The notes under the pieces are model-generated. The model saw only the letters and a list, made by a program, of their open reading frames with translations, did no database searches and was not told the DNA's origin. DNA of 64,000 nt from Rhytidiadelphus loreus. Taxonomy: Eukaryota > Streptophyta > Bryopsida > Hypnales > Hylocomiaceae. A program made the translations under genes and the position numbers. The stretch spans positions 51,955,025 through 52,019,024 of the forward strand of contig OX344763.1 of assembly GCA_947034895.1 (NCBI GenBank), in the 5' to 3' direction. Positions 11,534 to 22,800 of this stretch are shown piece by piece (within the stretch, counting starts at the first letter, position 1; every line of letters begins with the position of its first letter).

Positions 11534-11553
11534 ATGGGGTAAAATTTTTTACC
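11534..11553. repeat. perfect 20-bp palindrome
   Basis: GGGGTAAAATTTTTTACCCC forms a near-perfect inverted repeat just outside array 4. It is followed by a cluster of GACACGCGA-type repeats (11565-11612). It may mark an element end; no partner was found. Confidence 0.45.
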
Positions 11554-11612
11554 CCTCCGTGACACGATGTCAAGTAAACTCGACACTTCGTGACACGCGA
11601 CACGCGAAGTCA

Positions 11613-12958
11613 GACGTCATACACGACGCCTAAACCCAAAAATATGTCAGACAAGACAACCCTGCTCTTACCTCTCGTCATCCTAGATCTCTTCAATGCC
11701 TTCGTAGATGAGAAATAAAACGAACTATGCCTCTTCCGCCTTTTCCGCTGCTTGGGACTAAAGATATGATCTAGCTGGGCCTCTACATGCATGTGATAAA
11801 ATATGAGTACATGGACTCAAAACATTTGAACTACTACAACTTGGAAGAACTAAACCCAGAAGAATGGATACTGTATGGAACACCTCCTTCCTATTTTGTA
11901 GTTCCTGAAAATGAAGTTTGTGCTAGGTCGGAGCAATTGACGATCGCGTGTCAAGGAATTGACGGGTGTTCTACAATTAATTGTTGCTCCTTTAAAATGC
12001 TAATTCTAGAATCGCCGCCAAACAATGTTCTTTGTCATAGTTGATGAGATAGTACCTACGCAAAGAACGTACTCAAATAATGTCAGGTCATTGTATTCTT
12101 CAAAAGGACTATAAGCTCATGAAGATGAATAAGGACATGTGTACATCACCATCAATTTGGTTGCAAATCCCGAGTAGTAATGAACGCTAGCCTACTTTCA
12201 CTTGCTTCTTCAATGTGGCATCAAATCCATCCAAGTGAATCCTGAAGTCTTGAGGTAGATTTCACACGAGGGACCATAATATTATTTCTGTGCAAGAGGT
12301 GCGGTAAATAGGCGGCCTCGTGAATCGCAGCAATAAAAGAACCCGACTGTGTCATAGATCTGTGGGTCCAAAATCCAAGCAAATATTATTTGATATGATT
12401 TGGTAGTTGTATGACAGATTTCTGATGAAATGATATCATCTATGACATGGGATATTAGGAACTTCTAAAAGTTAATCCTTTCTCATTAAATGGACAAGGA
12501 CAGAGTATTGGTGCTTAGGCCAAAACTTATAACCACAATGTATCCATACTTTCGAATATTCATGGTACACTTCTAATGTAATTGAATTGAATTACAATTG
12601 GAATCCAAAAATTATTATTCAACTTGGGATCTATTTGTGATGCATTTTAACTCATCTTCACCTCGCTGTTGTCCGATTCAAGTGTTTCACAACATGTAGA
12701 CTTATCATTCTGTTAAAAGACCCACATATACTTATTAGGGTGATTTCAAGTAGCTTGGCTGCAGTGCTATCCTTGACCAGCCACCTATTTCTTTATCGAT
12801 ATTATCCTACAGAGTTGTTAATGAAGGAGCTTAATTAATATGAAAGGAATGACAATGATATTCCCACTCCATCATTACATACTGGAATCAAAAGAGGCTA
12901 TGACAAAGCGGCTCAATAAAAGGCTTGTTAATGAACAAATACAAATAGAAACTATAAA
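11613..12958. other. spacer before Mutator-like gene, one weak ORF
   Basis: Mostly unassigned. An 85-codon plus-strand frame at 11787-12044 (YMDSKHLNYYNLEEL..., Cys-rich end) has protein-like composition but no recognised family and no matching exon. It may be a gene fragment. The rest shows nothing definite. Confidence 0.3.
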
Positions 12959-15900
12959 ATGAAGGGGGGGGATGTCCTACTCCAGAAGTTGTTTTGTACC
13001 TCATCTCCCACGTACAATGCATTGCCGTTTTTCCTAGAAGTCCCTCTGCGTATGCACATGATGGCTTGTATTCGAGTAGATGGACATGAGGTCCCTATTG
13101 TGTTTCCGTTAGATGATGGAGGACGTGCTAGAGTTTTATCACACCTTCTCCATGTCCGTTTTCGATTTGTAGAAGACTCCATTTATGTCGAAGAGGAAAA
13201 GAGGTCTGAATCAGGTCAATTACAACAGTTTGTTCCTATTCTGAGGACTATTGAAGATGCAACGCAGTGCTGGTACCTTACTCCCGGAAACTATAGAGCA
13301 TACGGGCTTTCTCTTTCTATTCTACCTACCTGTACTGAGATTCTTAGCCGCCAATCCGATAATTCAACAGTAGACATGCCTTATGTCGCACACGCCGTTT
13401 CACCTAGTTCACCTTGTGAAGTTGAACCGGTCTTTCGAAAACATGTAGTACTTAGGAAGGTGAAACTTGAGAAATTAGATCCAATCATTGAAATATCTAG
13501 TGAATCAGAAGGAGAGTCTCCTGACTTCATTCTTCAGAAGAAAACAAGCTCTATCCACACTCCCTTGGTGGAAATGACTCTTATGAAGTCAGGAGGTAGT
13601 ACTCCTTCACAAACTCAATCGCCGTCCTTATTTTCACGTCCTCCGTTGCATCCATCTCCAACTGATAGAGTAAGCATTATGGAGTGTTTGAAGAGACTAG
13701 CTACGATGCATCGATCTCGAAATGAACTTTCCATGATGGACCTAAATGCTGTGGAACACCATCATGTACAATTCCTTCCACCAATATTCAATGGTGATGT
13801 CATCTTCGAGTTGCCTCCATGCCGGTCATCTTCTTCTTCCTCTGCAGCCAAGAACTTAGAAGGGATGGACAGGCGCTATGATGGGCATCCTTGGTGCAAA
13901 CTACTGACCACGAATATCTACAACTGTGATAACTTGAAGTTCCGTAAGTCATATTGTGTTGGTCATCTTGCTTCTGTGAATCCAATGTGCGATTACTTGA
14001 GCAGGACGAAAAAACGCAATGAAACAGAGTAGACCGGGTGTACTACCTTTCCTTTTGCAATAGGGGATACTGCTCCCAAAGATTGCACGTTAGTTTGTAA
14101 GCTTTGCAAAGTTACACCTTCGTGTCTGAGTACATGCAGTGCTAGAATTTACTATTGTTGTACTGATAATCCGAAAATGAGTAGGGCTGCTATTCATATC
14201 GGAGATCATTGTCATCCGGTAGCAAAAGGCATGTACAGAGACTCTGCAGAGAAGATATGTGGACTCATTGCGGAACAAGTGGCCAAAACACCTCTAGCCA
14301 CTAACTCCGCAATTGCTCTCTCTGCTAGCAAAGATTTCCTAACAACTTATTTGTTTCACAATGAAGAGGGAGAGAAGAAGATGTTGAAAGGACAAGAACT
14401 AGAAGAGGTCATGGACCGCTTTGAGTACTTAAGCAGTCCGAACATCCGCAACGTGATATCTTCATTCCACTCAAACAACCGTAGAGGCATCATCGACAAC
14501 ATTATGACCATGAAAAATGAGGCAAAGTTCGAATTCATTCACGACAGCGTTTTCCCTGGACAAGGGAAGGAGAAGGTGTACATTTTCAAGATGCTGACAG
14601 AAGGACCCGGGAGTGGAGTGGATCTGGTGAAGCGCATGCAACCCGGAGGGAATCTACAAAATGCGTGGATGATGTTTGACCACGTGAAGTGTGTGAAGGA
14701 CTGGACCACGATGGCTTGCCACGTGTATGACCCCGAGTACAAAAAGGTGATGACCATTTCCACATGCGACATGCAATCAGAAGATACCGAGATTCAAGTG
14801 CTTTTTTAGAAATGTTTGAATGTTGTCATGTCACGACACGGAATAGAAAACCCAAACTTCAAGGGGTTTATGGCTGACAGTGCTATGGCCAATTGGAATG
14901 CGGTTCGTATCATCTATGGTAGTGGCTCTGCCAATCAGAAAATGGAAAATCGGGAGCGGACTTGCTTGTTGCATTGGAGTTCTTCACTTCAAAAACACAC
15001 ACATAAGTATATCAAGGAAGCATTCCAACAACAACACACTTCATTATGTAAGCAATACAAAGATTCAAAGAATATGGAGGATGCAGAGACCAAATACCTA
15101 GCAATTCGGTCATGGTGGTTATCTTCCGGAGCTACCACAGAAGATGCACTTCATCACTTGGACCATTGGCTTACATTTTGGCATTTCCGTTATAGGCAGT
15201 GGGGAGGCTTTATGCAAATGGTAAGCTCATTGCAATACTTTTATTATTGCTTGTTCCTGCAATGCCAAATCAATGTTAGAATTTATTGGTCTCCTGTGTT
15301 CTTTGGTATGTAAGTGTGAGTATTTTCAAATTACTTATGAAGGCCTAGGATTGCAAATTTGGAGAGGAATAGCTTCATTTTTTATTAGATCTTCTTTACA
15401 TGTCCTTCATCGTCTGTGCACCGTACAACCGTACATGAACTTAGTGGTTTTCAATTTCCACTGGTAATTTCTTCTATTTATTTTCATTGAATGTTTGTTT
15501 TTTGGGGTAGGGGGGATTTTTAGGGATTGAGTTTGGAGGAGATGGCTGACATGCCTTCGTGCAACTTGTCGGAAACAGTGCATAACAAGTGGCTTCAAAT
15601 GTCTGGAAACCGAGGAAACAATTTGTTTGATGCCACTTGCGACGATAGTATCCGTGCATGGATGCAAATGACAAATTATCGCGCTTACTTGAAGGGACAT
15701 GCATGTGGCTCTGGTCCATCAAAGGGGGAGTTGAAATTGAGAGCTGCAAGGCGGAGCGGAGATCCCAAAAAAATTGCAGAGGCGCTGAATACACTACCCG
15801 GATCTGAAGGTGTTGGAAGTCGCATACCCCATTTGGAAGGAGAAGAAATATTTGGAAGCACAAAGAAGAAGTTAGATGTACCCATTGGTGATGCCAGCGA

Positions 15901-16912
15901 CTCACATAGACTTGATAAAGTAAATTTCTCTCAACCTCGTGTTCGAACGAGGTCTACAATTGCTTTGGCCAACTCTGCTGAGGAAAAGGATACACAGGCT
16001 TAAGTGAATAGTTCACCGCATGTGTCCAATGCGTTTGAAAGTGACTGCGACACATCGAAGTGGCACATTGCGAGGATCAGCCACAAATCAAACGCAAAAT
16101 GTCATGCTCAACAACGAGGGTCAGATATTAGGTGCACTGCAAAAATTTCAAAAAGACGAAAGGGAACCCCTGCTCCTACCTATCGTGGAAGAAAAGAAGA
16201 TTACGGGAGTAAGCGCGAAGTGCTGGCGGACTTCTGGTTCTGTGCAGATGACATTGAACGATGTGTGAAGGGGACCAAGCGGAGGTGGGTAATAGATTGG
16301 CCGGAGGTGCCAGAGGTGTGGCCCGTTCTGATGGGGACCCACTTGAACCGAGAGGAGACATTACTCCTACAACATGCTGGATTTCGACTCCAAGAGCGTC
16401 CTACGTTGTCTCCTCGTCGTCTATTCAATATGTCCAACGTTTTCAAAAGCGTATTTTATGATCAGCCACCTCCACATGATGCCCATATGTATCCAACGGT
16501 TCGAAACAATCGAAACATACGCCGAATTTCAAATGTACCAACTACAGAACAACGAAACAAGTGGGAGAGTGCTGGCAATGTGAATGGACTAATACTTGGA
16601 GTGACATTGTTGCCTTTTCCAGGATTAGGTGCAATTCTGTCTCTAGAGACTGGGAGTGATCAAACCCGAAATGTGTATCGAATAACAGTGGGTATGTACC
16701 CCTCTTGCACATGCCCAAACTTTACCAACATGTGTATTTCAGCTATTGGAGGTCGTCAACAATATGTGAATTGCAAGCACTTGTACTACATATTTCGGTA
16801 TTTCTGCAAGATGGACATCCATGAAGACAAATTCATTCATGCACCAAGTTTAAGCTTCAATGAATTGAAGCTTCTCCTTGTAAAAGCAGGGATCGTCACA
16901 GTTGTAGAGTAG
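12959..16912 (+). pseudogene. Mutator-like (MULE) transposase with SWIM zinc finger, three stops
   Basis: One frame runs from ATG 12959 to TAG 16910-16912 across one phase-0 GT-AG intron (15221-15523, 303 bp). It is interrupted by TAG at 14030-14032, TAG at 14807-14809 and TAA at 16001-16003. The read-through product would be about 1,200 residues. Parts in order: a long variable N-terminus; a Cys-rich zone around the first stop (CKLCKV, CSARIYYCC) leading to SRAAIHIGDHCHPV; a DDE-type core with FKGFMADSAMANWNAVRIIYG just after the second stop; and a C-terminal SWIM finger (CTCPNF ... NCKHLYYIF, pattern CxC...CxH). The order and motifs match plant Mutator-like transposases, which move DNA by a DDE mechanism. 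Terminal inverted repeats were not identified, so element limits are unknown. Confidence 0.85.
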
Positions 16913-19536
16913 AAATGGCTTCAATAGTAACAAGTACTGCATTCTTATTGTATGAACTACCATTTGGTAGAATTTATATGATTTGAAGCATATGAATTAG
17001 AAAATGTCAATGCATTTATGAAATATGGAAGTATGACCCTAAACCCTAAATTTTTTTACAAATGAAATTATGAATGGCTGAACCATGTTTCCAAACCAAT
17101 AATCCAAAAGTGTTCATATGAATATGAGACCCTTTTAAGGCATGTTTATGTCAGTTTACCTTTTATTTTTTATCCATTTTTTTTTGGGCTTCCCAATTTT
17201 TTTTTTTTAATCTCTATTTCATTTATTTTCCTTTTCTTTCCCTCTTCTTCCATGGATTGTTTATTGTATTCTCATTATTTTTATCATCATATATCTTAAT
17301 TTTGAAGATGGTAGTTTAAGGTCAGTGTCACATTTGGTACCTACTTTATATGTGGGAGAGGTTATTGACCTTCAATGTTGTGGCCCGGTTACCCAAAAAT
17401 GCTCCTTGTATTATTCCATTAAATGTGGTCTCTATATTGAATTTCTAATGAAGCTATCACGGAAGAGCTGCAGTAGTAAAGGCAAGATTATACCTACCTT
17501 TGTTTTTGTCTCTATTATTTGCTTAAAATCGTATATTAAAATCTCCAACAGAAATTGAAAGTGGGTAAATATGTGAACAATGTTAAAGGGAAATATATGC
17601 TTCATTATACACAAAGGTTTAAGGATTTTTTCTCACAAGAAATGGACCTTCACAAGTCCTAGTCATAATTCTCAGAATCCACGGTAATAGGGGTAGCGGT
17701 CATAGGTCCTCTAATTTGCTTCATATAACAACAAATTTGTCAAATTTTGATTTCTTTTTTAAAAAAAAATGTGTTTTTGGTATAAAAGTCTTAAAAAACT
17801 AACTCCAAGGCTCACCGCTCACAACTTCCACGCTCCACGCTCACAAGCTCACCGCTCCAAGCTCACACGCTAGCGTCGTTGTATCATGCAATAAGGATTG
17901 GCCCTTGGAGCCGTGTCACTTCTGAGATGACTTGTAGATCATATCCAGTATGCATAACTTATATTAAACTACATATAGTCTCTCGGTCTAAGTACTCTAA
18001 CGGGGTAGGGGCTCCGAGCAATATATTTTGGAAGAAGGAACGTCCTATGATTCATCTCATATAGTAGAGGAGTTGTGCAAAGGTTCGGTTATATATACTT
18101 CCACTACGAAGGTCATGGTTGGACCAACCTTTTCTCTATATGCTTAGCTGGAAGACCTTCAGTTTGCATTCATTTCCCCTATAGAGTAAGCATCTACTTC
18201 TACACATGCATGTCTAATTTGATTCTTTGTTGAATACCATGTTTCTAAGGCAGATTCAATGTATAAGTTTTTAAAACCCTTTTGGCTTTTTGTTGTTTTT
18301 TCAATTGATTACGGGTTAATTGACTAAAATTGTGGTTTCACTGTAGATAAGGTGTGCAGGCCGACAATCCCATGGCTTCGGCCACTCAAATCTGGACTTC
18401 TAAGCAAAACTGCTCCACCTATGTATATCCATAGCCTTCCCATGAATCACATCAAAGTTCGTCCAAGGCCTTCAACTCCAACCCAACCAAATCGCATCTT
18501 CTGGTCAATTTTCTTCATGCACATTACATTAACCTCTTCTCACACATCTTCAGTCTCTTGGATTGCTAGACCATTTAATTACAACATTTGCGGGAGTGAC
18601 ACTGTTATTAAATAGTATAGAAACAGGCATAGGCAATCACTCTCGTACTGTTGTGATTAAGCGATCCAGTTGTTCATTTTGAAAGTACTACTAATAGGTG
18701 AATTTATAATGCATGGAGAAAATTCACTGCAACTGATCAACAAGTGTTGAGTTCATGTGCGCTTCGTCCGATGTATTCATTGCTTCTATTTTTTTCACAA
18801 TGGCGTAAACCATTCCTATAGTCTTAATGCAAATTGAACTCATTAGCCTTGTGCAACTATTTAGATATGTTAATTTCCAATATAAATAGTATTCAATTTT
18901 AGTGTTTTTTAACTCAAGTATTTAGAGCTCGGCTATCCCGACATTGTCTATATGAATGAACAACAACCATATGGCTTGTAGTTGGTTATACTTGCCTCAG
19001 AACGTCCTATGTCTGTCATGGTCTTCAATAGGGCAGACTGTGCACTTAGTAGCCGTTTGGTTGTGCCTCACCCATTTCTTCCACAATTCCAGGAGGTGGA
19101 TGGGTTGCCCCCTAGTCACTTGGCCCACCCTTAGGCTATTATCATGCCCATCCAGTCTTTCTACAAGGCTCATTGTCTACCTTGTATTCAATCGAATCTA
19201 TTGAGGCCAGTTATAGTATCTCCAAGTGCAATGATGTTCAAATCGAGCATAGCGTCCCAAAGTGAAAGTAACTTTTCAAGAAGTATAGATGGATGCCGTC
19301 TACAAAATCTTCCAGAATAGTCTAGTAGTACAATTTGTCCACAAAAATAGGACCCTATTCTTCCACAATCGTAGGACAAGGTAAATCATTGGGACTGTTT
19401 TTTGCGAAATGCGATGGTTTTCCGATCTTGACTTCAGGTCTTATTTTCCCTTACATATAAATAATATTCATTATGTAGTTTCTTTTACCATTCGAATTCC
19501 CATTCCTTTCCACATCAAATTTTGCATTGATAATTT
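16913..19536. other. AT-rich spacer, unassigned
   Basis: No supported gene. It contains telomere-type CCCTAAA units near 17036-17050, poly-T tracts at 17165-17210, and a GCTCAC-rich short-motif cluster at 17811-17873 that resembles one at 26876-26920. Open frames around 18352-18615 and 18956-19204 show no family signature. Confidence 0.45.
17811..17873 (+). repeat. GCTCACMGCTCC short-motif cluster
   Basis: Six or so imperfect copies of GCTCAC/GCTCCA follow an A-rich tract. A similar cluster after a 21-A run at 26876-26920 has the same orientation, so the two bracket the methyltransferase-like copy A region. A shared CACGGTWATAGG-like segment precedes both. Confidence 0.5.
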
Positions 19537-19652
19537 CATCCAACTGATTTCATCCATTTCATCCAACTGTTTTCATCCACTTCATCCAACTGTTTTCATC
19601 CACTTCATCCAACTGTTTTCATCCTCTTCATCCAACTACTTTCATCCACTTT
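19537..19652 (+). repeat. 23-bp minisatellite (TTCATCCAACTGTTTTCATCC)
   Basis: Four to five tandem copies of a unit of about 23 bp just upstream of copy A. Confidence 0.8.
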
Positions 19653-19861
19653 ATTTTCATTGGAACAAATTATTTAATGAATCTTCATCCATTTTGGCCT
19701 CAAATTTTTCCACAATTTCTTCCACTTTTCTTTAAATGTTTGTCGCCATTTTCATAATTTTTCTTCAAATTTTCCTACAAATTACTAATTTTCCTGCTTC
19801 TTGCTCCCCAATCCCTACTCGCCGCTCCCTACTCCCCGCTCACGTACCAGCATTCCCCATA

Positions 19862-22800
19862 CGTAGAGCCCAGAAACTGGACTTTGTAGCAACTATTTCA
19901 AGTTTGAGAATCCAACCGCACGACCTCTCCCATATGAGAATTCCACTCTATCATCTTATTCCGATGCCAATGGTGCGACCGACACTAAGTTGTGACTTGA
20001 CGAAGCTCGAGCAAGATTTTGTCCATAGTTACGAAGAGGAAGCTTAGGTGTTCTATGTTTCCATTTCAGATGAGCAAAGCCAGACTGGCTCATTTTCTGA
20101 TGGAGAAAAAGTTGAGTAGAGGGGGCTTTGGAACATTGTCAATAATGACTTTAATGTCAAACTTTGGAGTTCTCAAGAGTTGAAGCACTTGGTGGATGCT
20201 AAATTCTACGTTTGTGACGGAAACCACTGGAGAATCTCATGGATGCGGCACATCAAGAGACTTCACAATAATGACTTGGCCTGGCATATTTTGGTGGACT
20301 CAATAGTTTTGGATACCAAAGGCCATGTAGGTGCTGCTATGCAAGTCATGCACGACATCAACAAGAATGGCTTTCCATCATTGAAATATCAAGCATGTCC
20401 GTATGCATGTATGATTTGTACTAACATTTTATACTTCTCAATTAGGCACACCGAGGACTCCCATGTTAAGACAAATTTGGTTCATACGTTATATTGAGTG
20501 CAAAAGTACGGCTCCATGACTCTGGAGAAATTTAATGAACTACTCAGTGCTGAAGAGGTCAAGGCTTGTCAGCAAAGTTCGAGGAAGACATGGTACTCGA
20601 TGCCCTTGGAAGTCTTTACATCATTCAATTTCCCGGCATGTCCGATTCTATATGTATTTTCCTCTCAATTTATTTGGGTTGTGTGTTTTATATGGGACTA
20701 GAATCTGCTGTTCATATTTTGGGATGAGTATGGTCAATGTGGTAAGGCAACTACTAAATCATGATTTGATATCAATGAGTAGGAATGGATCACAACATCT
20801 CACTGCCAATAGGTCCCTGAAGAGATAGGCCAGTAAAAACCTATACTCCTTTCCATTCATATTTTGGAGGGGACCAACTTAGGAAGTTTGGTCATTACCT
20901 TTCCTACAATTCGATTCATTCCCAATTCGGGCTGTGCGAGTAGGTGCGTCTCGCTACCGAGATCTCCACACGGGATGGTTCAGTTGGAATAGGAGTCATC
21001 CGTTTCAATAAAATTTTTATTTCTCGAACTGTCGAGGTGGTCAATTCCCCGACCCAATGTGGTTGCAGTCCCGACTCGTTAGGGTTGGACAAAGCCGTCT
21101 CGCCACCGAGACCTCCCCCACGAGACGACTCAATCTGGACAGGAGTCATCCGTTTCAATAAAAAATTTATTTCTCGGACTGTTGGGGTGGTCAATCCCCC
21201 GACTCAATGTGGTTGCAGTCCTGACTCATTAGGGTTGGGCAGAGCCGTCTCGCTACCGAGACCTCCCACACGGGATGGCTTAGTCGGGACAGGAGTCATC
21301 CGTTTCAATAAATTTTTTATTTCTTGGACTGTCGGGGTGGTCAATCTCCCGACCCAATGTGGTTGCAACCCAACTCTTGCCGGTTTGGCAGAGCCGTCTC
21401 GCCATCGAGACTCCCCATACGGGAAGGTCTTGTCGGGACAGGAGTCATCCATTTCATATTTGTATCCTTCTCTCGGACAATCTGGGTGGTCTATCCCCCG
21501 AACCCATTCAAATAAAGTTCAGTCGCGTAGTTCGTGTGCGGAATCGTATCGCTGTCGAGTCACCACGTACTGGTTGAGCCTCTCTGGTCACCTAGAATGC
21601 TTGGACATATTATTTGGTAGCTTAATTTTTGTGGCTTGTTGTTTTGAAACTATCGACATGAATTCAGTTTTCCACCACCAATCAGCCTTCTACTAATGTG
21701 ATAACATCATGTGTTCTTCAGCAAGAAATTGCTGCTGCGACAAATGCAGTTGTGCGGAAGTACCACGAGGACACACCTTTGGAGGAGGTGACCACTGAAA
21801 GAGTCGCACTAGCAATGAAGACTTCCACAAAAGAGGCAATGCACGTCCTCTATAAGAAACTATCGAAGATTGTTTCTGTAGCACATCCTTCATTGGGTGA
21901 TGAGTGGCTTCAAGAGGTATTGTTCAATCTAGATGAACCTTTCCTATTCATCATTCATATTTTTTATCAATGCTATATTCATGTCATTTGGCTCTTCTGA
22001 TTGAGAGGCATTGGAGTATGTATGCAGTCCAAGAGTTGACGCTAGACAAGCTCCAGTTCATCGCCACAGTAAACACGGATCAAAGTCACAAAGTGAAGTG
22101 GCTGAAGTGGCTCAATTCATCTACCCCAATGCGTGAGGTCCAACGTTTTCCTCCAAGACCTGCTAACGATGACCGAATCATCACTTTCCTTTCCAAGGCT
22201 TGCTGATACGCAGCGGTAAGTATCTACTATATGGAAAACAATTACTTTACCTGATTTCATTTTGAAACGGATAAAAGAACTTAAATGCGTTATGTCTTTT
22301 TCAATTTTCAGATACAGGACGCTACCATCAATTTATACGAGAGCATAATACGCTCCGACAATCTTCCCATCAATATGGCGGTGGCAGAGGACCCTGAAGC
22401 ACTTCAGGATTACATTGAGGGGTGGAGGATGAAATTGTAGAACCATGCATACGTAGGAGTTTCAAGGGAGCCGACGCTTACAAGAAGTTAGACTCGTTTA
22501 AGGACTTGAAGGGCTCCAACCTCGTGGTCAAGCGAATCATTTACAGGTCTAAACTTGAAATTCAATTAATGTTTGTTCTAGTTATCAGGCTTATTCTTGG
22601 ACTCAATCAACTTGCAAATTGCTAAACATTGTGATTTGGCTACAAATATTTCAAGTTCGAGCTTTTCGCCAAGAAAGCCATTGCGAAGGCTGACCTACCG
22701 CCTTTCCTCAACACTTGGCTAGACCGTTCATCATCTAACTGCATGTTCTCATCCTCCCAACTAAAGAACTGGACAAGTGCTCACCTTCAATCAAGTGCAT

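Noticed and set aside
18956..19379. Short ORFs on both strands as a gene fragment
   Set aside because: Protein-like words appear on the minus strand but with stops and no alignable family.
20944..21696. 250-codon plus-strand ORF over the 150-bp repeat
   Set aside because: The frame is open on both strands because the repeat period is a multiple of three; it is a by-product of the tandem repeat.
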